Positions 1 through 11,539 of a DNA stretch of 64,000 nucleotides are shown in pieces (the stretch's first letter is position 1; the number at the start of each line of letters is the position of its first letter). The stretch covers positions 25,171 to 89,170 of the forward strand of contig SZWC01001606.1 of NCBI GenBank assembly GCA_023375785.1, given 5' to 3'. Source of the stretch: Penium margaritaceum (lineage: Eukaryota > Streptophyta > Zygnematophyceae > Desmidiales > Peniaceae). The notes under the pieces are model-generated. The model ran no database searches. It was not told where the DNA came from and was given only the letters and a program-made list of their open reading frames with translations. Made by a program: the position numbers and the translations under genes.

Positions 1-606
1 AAAAGCTCACAAAGGTTTTTAGGCCTTCTTCCTTTGTTGACATGTGTCATGCACCCCAAACTTAATCAGGCATACACTTCACCTTCAAGAGTACTAACGC
101 CTTAGCATTACATCTCAAGAAGAGCTCAAGTCGTCAATACGCAAGAGAGCATCAAGCAAGGGTTGATTGATCAGCATGCAAGACAAGTCCTTTTATAGCT
201 GTCTGTCCAGTCCTAGAACTCAAAAGCACATTCCTGGGAAGTGGCCTGAACCAGCCACGTCACCAATAGACTTGCACTGTGGGCTTGACACATAAGCATC
301 CTAGTGTCAAGGTGACAGACCAACCATGTAGCGTCCAAGAAGCTACGGACTTTCTTTCTTGGAAGCTTCCACAGCAAACAAGATATGCATGGGGCCAGGA
401 TCGAACTCATGACCTCTCACTTGGCCAAATCAACAAAATGGCCAAGGTAACCACTCAGCCACATGGTGTACTCACAGGTCATATCTCACAAGAGACAGAG
501 CATAGTTGAGTCACACTACAACGGATCTAGGGGTCATACCTCCACAAGGGGCAGAGCATTCCTGATCCGTCCTACAACACTGAACAAGGGGCATAAATAT
601 TCAACA
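1..606 (-). mobile_element. LTR of a family B Ty1/copia element (remnant cut by window edge)
   Basis: This stretch matches, almost along its length, the two LTRs of the element at 32103-38266. By comparison about 47 bases of its low-coordinate end lie outside the window. It ends in TTCAACA at 606, the same terminus as the other copies. The sense strand is minus, as judged from the complete copy. The sequence after 606 does not match the family interior next to a 3' LTR. This is therefore either a solo LTR or the 5' LTR of a minus-strand copy lying to the left of the window. A TATA-like motif on the minus strand lies near 191-200. Confidence 0.85.
391..466 (-). promoter_or_regulatory. tRNA-like segment with A-box and B-box motifs inside the LTR
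   Basis: Read on the minus strand this contains TGGCTGAGTGGT (11 of 12 to the Pol III A-box TRGCNNAGYNGG) at about 450-461. About 40 bases later it has GAGTTCGATCCTGG, close to the B-box, at about 394-407. Between them CTTGGCCA and TGGCCAAG form a perfect 8-bp stem, which is longer than a normal anticodon arm. The words GAGAGGTCATGAGTTCGATCC resemble heads of plant tRNA-derived SINEs. The same segment is present in both LTRs of the complete family B copy. Whether it is transcribed by Pol III cannot be told from sequence. Confidence 0.6.
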
Positions 607-1739
607 AAACCGAGGGATCCCGTTGGACACCCTGGACGCCCAGTCCATTTTCATGCTCGATTGTGATATATCACCGACCGAGCAACGAAAATGGTCATGG
701 CCATCTGTCCGGTCTACACTTATCGATGAAAGTCACTGATTGAACGCCTCACCAACAGTCGATCGATTGCATGTTGATTGACGGCTGGCAAGGTCCACAA
801 TCAACGACTTTTGTCCCTGATCATTGACGAGTAAGAGTCCTTGATCGCGGGGAGGACTCCGGAAATCTGGCCGCCAACTCAGGGGAAACAGACAAATGCA
901 TCGAGTTTGATGTTCAACCTTAGGTATAAAACCCATCCCCTTATAAGCACCAGGGGTTTGGATTTTTTTTTTTTGCGTAGGCACCTACCGAGCTCTGCTG
1001 TTGCGGGGCCTGGCAGGTTCTCTTTTAGCGCATGGAGAGTCTTAGACTTCCTACAAACCTTGCACAAACCTACCTGACAAGTAACACGAACCACTTTGTT
1101 TAGGAGTTGGGTGTAACATCTGAGGTACCATAAAAATGCAAAGTGTGAGTCTCCTGTGCCCATGTGCCCATTGCACAAAGTTGCAAAACTTTACGCACAC
1201 AAAAAATGATGCATGTATCCATGCATCATGGAAAATGATGCATGCACCTAGCATCAGTAACAAAATGATTAAGAACCCAACCCTATTTCCATGCACAATC
1301 ATGACAAAAGAACATAAAATTGGCATATCAACGTTGGATGTCATGCATCATTGACACACAATTGCTTGTTCTTTGTTACTTGACAGTGGTTAGTTTTAGA
1401 GTCAGTTGAGTATGAAGCATTTTTTATAGTATGGTTGTATGCAGCGATTTCAACTCTGCATGGGTACATCTAGCTTATGTAAATGTATGCGACATTTGTG
1501 GGATGCGTTGGTGTATACATCATTTTGTTAAGAAACGGATACACATGAAATTCTTCCCTTATGATTTTGTCATACTTGTGGATCATTTAAAGTCATACAT
1601 AGAAGACGCATGACGTGGAGCCTCAACATGCCCTTTTTTCCCTTGCAAGTGGTCTATCCTTAGCAGCGGCAGTTGGACGGTTGGTTTATTGTTTCCTCAA
1701 CAATGGAGGGATGGGTAACTTTGTTCTATATATTAGGAA
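607..1739. other. Unassigned sequence, no gene seen
   Basis: No reading frame here matches a family I recognise. The stretch has an AT-rich part with short direct words such as ATGATGCATG around 1205-1245, which can form small hairpins. Part of it (960-1062) is a diverged inverted relative of 18538-18630 and is listed separately. Confidence 0.5.
960..1062 (+). repeat. Diverged repeat, inverted mate at 18538-18630
   Basis: The sequence from the T-run and GCGTAGGCACC through GCGCATGGAGAGTCTTAGAC aligns with the reverse complement of 18538-18630 (GCGCGGGCTCCTGC through GCGCATGGGAGTCTCAGAC). I judge the match at about two thirds of positions. In the other copy the bases form strong hairpins, here weaker ones. 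It may be the end of an old DNA transposon, but no full element was delimited. Confidence 0.4.
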
Positions 1740-2720
1740 CATGTGACTTTCAACCATTCAAAAATCCTCGACGTAATGAACAAAGCCACATGGCCACCTA
1801 TGCATTCCACGGCCTTATAAAGAAACAAAAGCAAGATGGATGAAATAGCCCGCATATCCATGTAATGCAAAGTGTGAATGTCATCCGCCTGTCGTGCAGA
1901 AGCAAAGCAACCATCCGCCTGTCGTTTGGAAGAAAAGCAATCATCCACCAATGTCGTACGTCAAAAGCAACCAACCGTCCATGGTAGTTTCAGTTGTTAA
2001 CGACTACCAATACCTGTGTTATACTTGTTGAACTGTGGGCACGTTGCTTCTTTTCTTCAATCAAACGGAGAGGTTGTGTTGGGTTTCTGTCGTCTATACA
2101 CTAGTGTGGCGCATGTGTCTGCATGCGACTTTCTTCAAAGTGACTTTTCTTTTGTTCGGTCACGATAAACCCAGTTTTCGGAACTATATAGCTGATATGC
2201 CAATGTCGCACACAAAACAACGCAAATGACAATGCCGCACAAAGATAACGCATATGACAATGTCGCACAGAAAATAATGCATATGACAATGCCGTACATA
2301 AAATGACGCATATGCCAACGTTACACAGAAAACACCTTAGGAACCCAGAAAAGCTAAAAAAAAAAAGTCATGTTCCCGCCACATACCATGTAGCATTGAT
2401 GCATGACATGATTTGTGTCATTCACTATGTCTCAGACAGATGCACCATTGCACTTTTTTCCATGTTAGGTCCAAAACACATGCTGTGATTGAGCATGAAG
2501 AAAGGGGTGGGCGGCTGGTTGATTTTGTTGCGGAGGCTGGGCGGATGGTTGCTTTTGTAACACATAGTGGGTGGGTGGTTGCTTTTCTTTCAAACCACGG
2601 GCGGATCGTTACTTTTCTTCCAAACGACGGGCGGATAAGAGTCACACTTTGCGTTTTATGGGTATATGAATTGTTTCACCCCTTTTTTATGTAAAGAGTT
2701 GGCTTGGAAGTCTTTACGAG
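1740..2720. mobile_element. Fold-back (inverted-arm) element with tandem motifs in its arms
   Basis: The left arm (about 1850-1980) and right arm (about 2496-2675) are inverted copies. Left words CATCCGCCTGTCGTTTGGAA and GCAAAGTGTGA recur on the opposite strand in the right arm as part of TTCCAAACGACGGGCGG and TCACACTTTGC. Each arm repeats a unit of about 33 bp built on CCGCC-GTCGTTTGGAAGAAAAGCAAC. The centre (about 1985-2490) has no transposase and contains a separate tandem array. This suits a non-autonomous fold-back DNA element. The outer limits and any target duplication were not fixed; 1740 and 2720 are where arm similarity fades. Confidence 0.55.
2194..2336. repeat. Tandem repeat, five copies of a 28-29 bp unit
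   Basis: Five consecutive units follow the pattern GCATATGACAATGYCGCACA plus AAATAAC, each 28 or 29 bp, with a few differences between copies. They lie in the centre of the fold-back element. No spacers separate the units, so this is a minisatellite and not a CRISPR array. Confidence 0.8.
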
Positions 2721-3535
2721 ATTCATTAAACGGGGACCATACTTTTGCATATCAACCATGACGTTAATGTCAATTCAGCGACAGTTCTCAAGTGCCATGT
2801 TGGCATTCGTTACAACCGAGAAGATGTGAACGTAACAAACATGCCCTACGTGTGTGTATTCCAGGTTGTTTGCCGAACCTACATGTGCACCAAGAGCAGG
2901 GTCACAAACCGGTCCCGTGAAGCTCGCACATGTGAAGTGAACGGGAATTGGCTGCAAACCACCAACAAAGAAAGAGGTAATGGGTCCATGACATACGAAG
3001 CCACGGGCAAACGTTATGGGCATGACATGGACAGGCCTCGACTTGGTCTCATGGTCAAACGTATATGTGTGGTTCAACGTGGCCTTGATGCTCGTCATCA
3101 AGCAAGGTGAGTCGACATGCAGGGTATGAGAGACATACATAATGGGGAGAAAATGCCTAGGTACCTATTGTTGGCGCTATGGCACCCCAAACTCGGGCAA
3201 GTGCCCGGAGGGCGGAGGTTTGTACCTCTGTCCAACTGGTGCATAGTCAGTCACCTCAGCCTGTTGATTGACCACTCGTCTCATGTACTCAGACATTGCT
3301 TCCAAGAAGTGCCGCGATCTCACCTTGCCCAGTCCCGTGTACACGACGTCAGGTCATCTCCGACGGACAGGGTGGCTTGCCCGTGCTTTCTCACTACTGC
3401 CTGCAAACCATATTACCTTATCGCCAATTGGCCACTGGTGCGACCGTTGTGTCGGCAAAATCAGACCCAAGGTGGCATAACCTTGGACGCCCGGCAGAGT
3501 CCATGTTTTCTGGGTGGCGACCCACTGTTGAGCTT
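2721..3535. other. Unassigned sequence, no gene seen
   Basis: Open frames of about 120 residues occur on both strands across 2745-3140 but overlap each other and match nothing I recognise. I could not support a gene. Confidence 0.4.
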
Positions 3536-3735
3536 GTGGCACCACCCACTGTACCACAGTTGCACCACCAACTGTACCACTAGCTGCACCACCCGTTGCA
3601 CCACCAGCTGTACCACCCAGTGCACCACCAGTTGTACCACCCTTTGTACCACCACCTACACTACCCACTACACCACCAGCTACACCACCCCCTGCACCAT
3701 CCACTGCACCACCCGCTGCACAACCCTCAATGCCA
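3536..3735 (+). repeat. Minisatellite of 12-15 bp units (CACCACC-rich)
   Basis: About sixteen imperfect units of the form RTACCACCAGCTG or TGCACCACCCAC follow each other. One plus-strand frame reads as a proline, valine, alanine and threonine tract (repeats of VPP, APP and TPP), ending near 3735. Another frame runs on to a stop at 3893 with a hydrophobic proline-rich tail (AAPPPYAAVPWTP). This could be the remains of a proline-rich coding exon, but I see no domain and no clear start, so I report only the repeat. Confidence 0.6.
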
Positions 3736-4337
3736 CTACCCGGCGGTCCCTTCACCAGAAAATCCCACTTTTGCTTGGAACAAGACTCTTGGGTGTGCTG
3801 CTCCACCACCATATGCTGCTGTGCCTTGGACACCCGTTTATGGTGTTACATGTACAAGTGTTAATGGTGTTCCTGCACCACCTACTGCCATCTAGTCTCC
3901 ACCCCCGGCACCCCACGCTCTAAGCTTCGACTTAGGTGTCGAAAAGGAGCTCTCTTACTTTGGCTGAATTAGGATCGGAAGTATGAAGAATGGGAAAGGC
4001 ACTAGGATGATGACGCTGCGGAGAATGTACAGCTTCTTTGAATGGAGCCTCACTCCATAGAGCAGACCAAGGCCCCGACCTATACACATTCTTCGTGGGG
4101 CGGACATCATGTGTACTTAGTGTTTCCTCTGGTAGCTAGGGTGCCTTATTTGGGATTTCTATGTTTTCTTGCTTTGTGCATGTTCTATAGTGTATGTTGT
4201 TTGGTTTGATGCATTGAGCCATTACCTTGGGTTGTTCCAACTCCCGGAATCGTTTCTCACGTGTCACTAGGTTTCTTGCATGCATAAAGTAGCTTGCATC
4301 TGTTTTCATATACACGTCAGATAGCTCCCCTCATGAT
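3736..4337. other. Unassigned sequence upstream of the Mutator-like transposase
   Basis: There is no supported gene. Short coding-like words near 3980-4060 could be an upstream exon or N-terminus of the transposase pseudogene that follows, but frame and homology are too weak to say. Confidence 0.35.
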
Positions 4338-6642
4338 TCAATAAAATAGATAAAGGCCGGCGATGATGAGCTTCTCGAAGGGAAAACACTCTGGAACATG
4401 GGTGCCTGCAGGGTGGCAATTGAAGACTATGCAGCTGTACACCATTATAGCCCCGCATTGGTCTATAGTGAGTCGGGACACATCGCCATCCGATGTGTGG
4501 ATGTAATGTCCAGGGGCTATACCTGGAATATTCATACAGTCTTAAGTTTGACGCTCGGGGCTATGAAGGTCTTTTATTTTGTACAAGGCAACTGCTGCAC
4601 ATCCACGTTTGGACGTAGAAGTCCGGCCCGTACCACAAAATGGATCACCTGAAAAACATCTACCCAGATGGCCCGTGATCTAACCACTCCTCCAGCTGTA
4701 TTGCGCGTCATCATGAAGTCAGCGACCGGTGTGCACATAGCCAAATGCACGCTTTCCTGGGCTCGGTCTCGCGCATTGGCACAACTGATGGGCACCAAGG
4801 CCAAGTCCTGACGTTACTATCTGTCATTATGTGAAGAGGTGAGTACTGCTTGTAATGTTTGTGCTTTGACTGGCCTACGTGTTTTGCATCAACGGTCTGA
4901 AATCTCATTCTTCATTCTTTTTGTTTGTGTAGGTCAAATGTGTGGGCCCAACAATGCACGCCGTGACAGAGATGGGCAAGCACGACAAGTTTAAGTGGGC
5001 ATTTGTGGCTCTCGGGGTCACGTGCCTTGGGTGTGACTACTCGTGCCAAATCATGAAAATGGATGGAACGTTTTTGAAAGATGGACACAAGCAGGTCATG
5101 CTGATGGCATGTTTTTTTACGCAAATGATCATGCATGACCCATAGCCTGGACCCTGGTTCCAATGAGAAACAAGAGTCATGGATGTGGTTTTGCCTGCAT
5201 GTGAGCCGTGCATACCCCACCGTGTCTACTGTAGGTGCAGTCATCATGTCTGACAGGAAGGCAGGCCTGGCAAAGGCTCTTGAGCGACATCTACCTGTCA
5301 CAACGCACACGCGCTGTGCTTAACATCTGCGCAAGAAATTGAAGGATAGATACGGGAAGAAGGCCGTGTCCTAGGCATGGAAGTGTGCCCAAGCCCTCAT
5401 CCATGAACAGTTCTATCGTACCGCACGCCGTCTGCGGGCCGACGGCGGACGGGTGGCCGATTACCTCATCCCAGAGCTTGATGGCCAAGGTGGCATCCCC
5501 CTTTAGAATTTGAAAAGCTACATGTGTCCGGTTCCACACGGCAGGAAAATTACTAGCAGCGCCACAGCGTCCCTCCACACACAACTGAAGTCCCTCCGAA
5601 GCTGTACTCGTCTACTATTTCATGCAGGTTTATTACTTTGTGTAGAGGCTCATGGCAGAGCGGCGGGAGCAGATGGTCAAGTGCAATGAGGCCATAGATC
5701 CCACCCTTGCAAAAAGACTCCTCCACAGTTCTGCGGTGGTCAGAGACTACGACATATTCATGGAGGGGTTGTAATCTGTGATAGTGCAGGGTCCAACAAA
5801 TGTTCGGCACCGACTGGACATCTAGCGCTCTTCTTGTGACAGTGGCTGCTGGTGTGGGTTTGGACAGCCTTGTCTACGCACATGTGCTGTCATGATGGAG
5901 GTCAGCAAAGACCCGACCGTGCACGTGGACGTCGACCAAACTCTGATGTACTCGAGCCGGACTTACCGCAACCCAATGCCATCGATTACACCAGAGGACA
6001 TCCGCACTGTCCCGTCGGGCCGGGGGCAACCAGGACCACGCCGAGGGCATTGGAGGCCAAAGAGTGCTTGCTTAGAGCATGAGCCACTATGTGAGTCCAA
6101 CTTCATCTTCCTCAGGTGTGTCCCAAGGGCCACACCAAGAAAAAGTGCTCCAACCCCGCAGCGCCCTCCCTGAGTAGGCAACCATACAGCTCCAAGGTGA
6201 CCGTGTTGCAGCAGCAGTAGGTGTAGCACCAGCGAGGCCAGCAGCAGCACATGGCGTAGTAACAGTTGTGGCAAGGATAGAGGGAGCAGCAACCGATGAC
6301 TCTGACCTAGACAACTATGACCCTGAAGCTGAGCCACGGGGGTCTTCCACTAATGAGGAGGTTGTTGAGGCAGCAAAGGACAAGTTCGACGACAATGTTT
6401 CTGACAATGGCAGTGAGGAATCTCTTGGATACATAGTAGAGCTAGAACAGGGGTTGCTGATACAAGAGGAGCATGATGTAGAAGGTGCCATGTTGATGGA
6501 TGAGTACAGGGATTGTCGGATGATGTAGAAGACAAGGTAGAAGAAGAAGAAGAGGGAGAGAGCGATGTTAAGGTAGAGGGAGAAGAAGGCGAAGAAGAGG
6601 AGGTCCACAATGATGTAAATGACATGTGGACTCTTGGAGTTT
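4338..6642 (+). pseudogene. Mutator-like element (MULE) transposase, broken
   Basis: The plus strand shows in order a MuDR-type DNA-binding domain (about 4347-4620; RCVDVMSRGYTWNIHT typifies the C-plus-W core), a linker, an intron and the MULE catalytic domain. The first aspartate is in MDGTFLK (codon 5062-5064) and the second in IMSDRKAGLAKAL (5252-5254). A later segment has RLMAERREQMVKCNEAIDP (about 5650-5720). Then come a C-terminal part with GRGQPGPRRG and a zinc-knuckle-like C-x5-H-x4-C (6119-6148), and an acidic tail ending at 6642. It is a decayed DNA transposon gene: stops at 4650-4652 and 4809-4811, frame changes near 5120-5150, 5330 and 6530, and further stops between 5500 and 5900. 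Flanking terminal inverted repeats were not found. Confidence 0.75.
4839..4932 (+). other. Probable intron in the MULE transposase
   Basis: GTGAGT at 4839 and a pyrimidine-rich stretch ending TTTGTGTAG at 4932 bound 94 bases. Removing them joins codon GAG (4836-4838) to GTC (4933) in phase 0. It also joins the transposase words YYLSLCEE and VKCVGPTMHAV, matching the usual order in MULE proteins. This is a plain DNA transposon intron inferred from sequence, with no transcript evidence. Confidence 0.65.
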
Positions 6643-7518
6643 AATGTACATGTTTTATCTATATCTCTTCCATGTACTAATCCTTTCATATTGTTTTCTT
6701 CATTCATAGAAAACCTACTAAGTGGTATCAAAATTCAGGCGTATAAGGTCCAGGCCTTCGGCCGTCCTGACCATGCCTCATGATGGACTTCATATGGTGG
6801 CAAATCATTAGGTTTTGGAGGCAGTGTTAGCCTGAGGTTGTAGGCTGTATACCATTTTGTGTAGAGGTCATGTCATAGAATGATGTTACATGGACGAAGC
6901 ATGTTGTTGATGTTCAAGTTTCATAATGAAATAATTGATTATCCTCTCATCTCTAATATAACCGTGAAGTGTGTTCATTAACGTGGTAAAAACTGGAGTG
7001 GTGACCATCGAAGAATAATGTTTTGTAAAAATGACTCATGTTAGAGGGATAACACATGCTCGTGTGAATCATTTCCTGGAAACCCGAGAACCGAGCCATA
7101 TGTAAGCCAGGAGGTTCTCTATTTCTATATCTCTGCATCGTTTGTAAGTCCATGGAATACACTCAGTTTTCATCAATGCTCCCAATGGTGACTTAATTCC
7201 TCTGTGGTGTTGGGACATGCTACGTGCTTTCAAACGTACAAGGAATGGCGACGTTTGCTAGTAAACATGCATTACAATATGCGCCGAGAACCATGTGATA
7301 TGCTACCTTCAAGTATCTATGTCCCTAAAGACATATTCTATGATGCTACTCTAGACTTTGACGATGGGATCGTAGTGAACCCCGGTCAGCCCATGGAATC
7401 AGGAGGTTGTGGGAAGTTGTGCCCCATGTGTGACATCATTGGATGGATCTACACGCTCCACCCCCGTGTGTAGTAGTGGCTTGTGAACAAGAAGCCAGGT
7501 CCATTTGAGAAACGTTGA
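6643..7518. other. Unassigned sequence after the MULE gene
   Basis: AT-rich sequence that may include the 3' flank of the transposase. A 90-codon open frame on the plus strand (7204-7473) contains two C-x2-C-like pairs near its end but matches no family I know. No gene is called. Confidence 0.4.
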
Positions 7519-7523
7519 GCCAG

Positions 7524-7966
7524 TGTAACGGCGCTTGCCATTTTGGGACTAACTTCTGAACCCAAAACTTAGGCCCTCAGAAAGTGTAGTCCAAGGAGCA
7601 GGGGCGAATGGTCGCCTCAGCCATTTTGGCTGAGACGAACCGCACTACAACGGACATAGTCGTTATAGGGCATGGACACAAAACAATAATCCTACCCTAA
7701 TCATTCCACGTGGCATTGCCATGCTGGAACAGGACCCTAGCGCCAAGCTAAGAGTGGAGGAGGAGTGACGCGATGGATTTTCCATCCCGGTACTCCTTTC
7801 ACTTAGAATCCGGCCACGGATGTTTTCCAGGCTAGAGTCAAACCAGACTCTAGCCTATTATATTTTTCCGGGCTTTGGCTCCTCGAAACTTGAGCCTCGA
7901 GTACCTGAAGCACTCGATATCTGTTTAACGACCATTTTTAACCCTAAAAATGGTCCGTACGCTACA
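7524..7966 (-). repeat. 3' LTR of the family D element
   Basis: 443 bp, TGTAAC to CTACA, flanked on the low side by GCCAG. A purine tract on the minus strand (AAAGGGGGAGGCA) adjoins it internally, as expected of a polypurine tract beside a 3' LTR. Confidence 0.85.
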
Positions 7967-8395
7967 TGCCTCCCCCTTTGCTTCAAACCGTCCCGGTTCA
8001 TCTTTGCTCATGGAGGTTTGATCATCGCGTACTTCATGAAGCAAACCATGCAACAAGAAGTGCAAACAAGATCACACGTGTACACTCTTGTCATCTGCAA
8101 CACGGTTGCATAACGTTCACGCACAATCAACCACACAGTCGTGGTTTTTGTGATTATGGTCATTAGCGTACAAGATATAGTGTTGATCACGTGATCCTTG
8201 GCTCTTACCAAAATGAAACACGTACAATCCTTGTACGTTCTTCACAAGTATTGATAAGTCTTCATCAAAGACTCATCACACGTGTGTATCAGTGGCATAA
8301 TCGATGCCTTTTGGGACATCCATTGTCAATAATGGCTTGCCAGTTTGGAAGAGGGTACATAGGATGATTTTTCCCACAATTTGTGTGGTACATGT

Positions 8396-8869
8396 TCAGC
8401 AAACTGTTGCGGTGACGCCTCCTCCCCCTTTACAAGGGGCGTCCTTACGACCAATTAAGCGGGCGTCCCCGCGAAAACTGTCCAGGTCCACACAAAACTT
8501 TCCATGTCGTTTGGACAAGATCTCTTCCAAGGGGTTGGTGTCAAGGTGGTACCTCCTTGCAACATTGTCAATACGTGCAATCCAAGATCCGGACATCAGT
8601 CCTCTCGGTTTGTAACCGGTTTCCAACGTGTTCATGACCACGCGTAGGTCTACTAGACCTCTTTCAGTACCTGTGGGTTGGTTGGCTGAACTGGACCAAG
8701 CTCCACTAAGCCCGTGCAACTCGCATGCTAGCTTTTTCTTAGGGTTGGGAGGCACCAAGATCCTAAGACATGGTTGCTCGGTACACTTGTTTTTCCATTC
8801 AAAGATTGCACTCATCTTTGAAGGAGGCGGCATTGGTCGTCTGGCATGCACATTTTCTGTCAAAGTCAA
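8396..8869 (-). CDS. Open frame of 157 codons between pol and 3' LTR of family D, unknown
   Basis: This is the longest uninterrupted frame in an otherwise decayed element. It lies downstream of the RNase H traces and before the 3' LTR, in the element's sense. It is basic, with words such as RYHLDTNPLEEILSKRHGK and a glycine run near the end. I see no transmembrane span, zinc knuckle or other domain. It may be an extra 3' gene of the element or chance. Confidence 0.3.
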   Translation of the reverse strand: MTLTENVHARRPMPPPSKMSAIFEWKNKCTEQPCLRILVPPNPKKKLACELHGLSGAWSSSANQPTGTERGLVDLRVVMNTLETGYKPRGLMSGSWIARIDNVARRYHLDTNPLEEILSKRHGKFCVDLDSFRGDARLIGRKDAPCKGGGGVTATVC

Positions 8870-9354
8870 TCACTGGACATGACAATGCTCTGACCTAGAT
8901 GATCTTGGTCTCAACCATCATCCCCTCATTTCTATCTGAAATGGGTACAGTAGGCTACCACTCACGTCCCCGTCAAAATCACATTGCTTTCAAACTAGGT
9001 TAACTGAGATAACCAATCTCAAGAACCATGGATTCCATCCACGGACAAAGTGTTCATCGTACGGTATTCACCAAACAGGTGTACCATGATCACAATCATT
9101 TTGGTACAAGTTGGAAGAACACCTTTTGGGTGTCAGTTCCATGTGATTGTGATCAAACACCTCCGAATCACATCCAGTGATCGTGGAACAACTAGTTCCT
9201 GAATCTGTTTGCGATTACGTAGTCGCGTGCAAGGGTTCCATTCCAGATCCCGTCAATGGATTGTGTTTGCCAAGTTGCAACAATCCGTGTTGCTTCAATG
9301 TCTTCTATTATGTACATTTGATAGTTCCATTCAACAGAGTAGTTTTCATATACC

Positions 9355-10460
9355 TCACCCGGGGCACTCGTGGAGGGGATCGCCCTTATTGAAGACATCC
9401 CGGCAAACATCCACCATTGTGGATACCACCGCAACGACATCCAAAACTGTATTATACTTGTGTTCGGCAATGTACTTCAATTGAACCATCCCCAAACCAA
9501 GGTTTTTAGTCGCTTCACCATGACCTTTTGGGTCAGTGAAGCATGGTTTGACTACACCGTAGTCATTATGATCTCTCTCAGAGTTTGGTTTTATTCCAAC
9601 AAACTGGATAGCTGGTACTACACCATGCCTTGGTATGCCCGGAATCCCTCTGCATGATGTTTGAAGAGCGTGACATTCACAACTAGTGTACCGTGTCACG
9701 ATGCTCTTAACTTTGAGACAATTCTCCAAACATCGAAAGCATCGGGTGAGATATATCGTTCCTCAAGGTCCATCTTGAAGAGTCCTCATATCAATATATA
9801 ATTATGACACACTGGTCATTACTTTGCCTCAATGTTGATCATGACTCGTTATGTGGTCGGTCGGACCACCACAAAGCTAGCTTGAAGCTATCGGCTTATA
9901 CATCGTCTCCACGGTCATAAGCTTTGAGCGCAAAACTTAGGCATTGTCGTGATCCCAATTATGTTCTAGTTGGTTTGTAGAAATCTTTGAGATCACGATA
10001 GTTCTCTGGAGCACCATTAGTAGAAAACAAGTGTCGCTCATTTTCTTTGAAATGGATTTTCACCAAACTGTAGATGAATTTATGTCATCAACATCGGTTC
10101 CCGTACTTTTTTCTATCAATGTCCATGGCATTTTCACTCTTCGAGTGATGATAGACTGAAGGTGTCGTCTTCAAATTTGTTTTCTTCCGACATTCGGTCA
10201 ATCTTGTCGTACGCAAGAGAGTGACTATTCCAGTCTTTGACCACCACACTGTAGCGTCTTCGTCCCCCTTTGGCGCGTTTACAACCCCCACTCACAAGTA
10301 TCCTTGTCTTTTGAACAGCGTTGTCGGTACACTCATGTACCTTGTTATCGTTGGTACCGGTCAGGTACCCCGATTTGTATCCATCACTCATCGAGTGAGA
10401 GGGTTTCAATGGTTTTGCCATTGAGAATTTATTCAAGGATTTCATCCTTGACACGTTCAA
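9355..10460 (-). pseudogene. Family D pol remnant: end of reverse transcriptase and RNase H
   Basis: On the minus strand LNKFSMAKPLKPSHSM (about 10400-10460) matches the copia segment after the reverse transcriptase palm. DPKGHGEATKNLGLGMVQLKY (about 9430-9530) resembles the RNase H C-terminal segment with its H-R-K-H pattern. The order fits a minus-strand copia pol. Upstream parts are too decayed to delimit. This is a fossil with many breaks. Confidence 0.45.
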
Positions 10461-11539
10461 TCATGGACCGATGTCTGTATCGGCCATGACTAATGAAGAA
10501 CACAACCTCTGAAAGGTACTTATGTATCTAGTACAAACTGTGTACAGACAGCGCGATGTCAATCCTCGAGGATTGAAGTCGACGTGCTAGCAGACCAGGT
10601 CCATTACACATCTCATGACATAGTCATGACACGGGCTTAGTCATGAAATGATCACATATGCCTTTGAATCTTGTAGTGCAATGGGACGTGCAACTGTCAT
10701 AGCACACGTCTTGCACCCACCAAACTACTTGTTTGGTGAAATGGTGTCACCATTTTTATCCAAGACATTAGCTGATATCGTCAGCTTGTTTGATTGTCAT
10801 AAAACCGTTGTGATCATTCGTCCGTCCAACAAATCCATAACTTGATGTCCTGATTGACGCAGTAATAGATAGTGGATAAGGTTTTTGTATATGTCACACA
10901 TGCCGTGTACCCATTTTCACGTGGTTGAAGTACAGCGGCATGAATCGCATACCATGATCCATTGAAATGTGGGTTGTCTCCAGCACCTCCTGTGGTCATG
11001 CAAGCCGTGCATGTTTTGGAATTGCTGCTCAACCAACCGGGCTTTTGTAGCACATTCCATCTGTGGATACGAAGGAGTTCACCAACCTTTAACATGGTCC
11101 AAATTTGAGGAAATCGTCCTTGTTACACTGTGATTTATCTGTAAGAATCTGGTTTTTACTTCTTTCGGAAGTACCTTTCCAAACTGCTATCGGCAGGGCG
11201 AAGTTTTTAACTTCAAATGGTCGTCACTGTCGGTGACGACCGAGATCATTGTGTTTTTTGTACACCTTTTGGGCATACATCTGATCACCACAGCCGTCTG
11301 TGATTGCTTCCAGTCATACCTGCTGATTCTCTATTTGAGGAATCCAACAGTGTAACCATCCTCGACATCGTCGAGATGCCTTGCAAACGTCAGCCAACGT
11401 ATTTTGGCACTTCAAAAAATGTGCTCGAACCGCTTGTCCATAGAACCATTTTTGCACATAGATCGTATGCTGTCGGTTGGTGGTCTATCACAAGCTAGCC
11501 TGTTGAGGCAATGAGTTGGCTAGTTCGTGCTAGTTGATA

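Noticed and set aside
2194-2336. Regular repeats resembling a CRISPR array
   Set aside because: Units are contiguous with no unique spacers and differ by point changes; this is a minisatellite in a eukaryotic genome.
3354-3833. Glycine-rich frame on the minus strand
   Set aside because: It is the antisense reading of the 12-bp CACCACC minisatellite, with no start context or domain.
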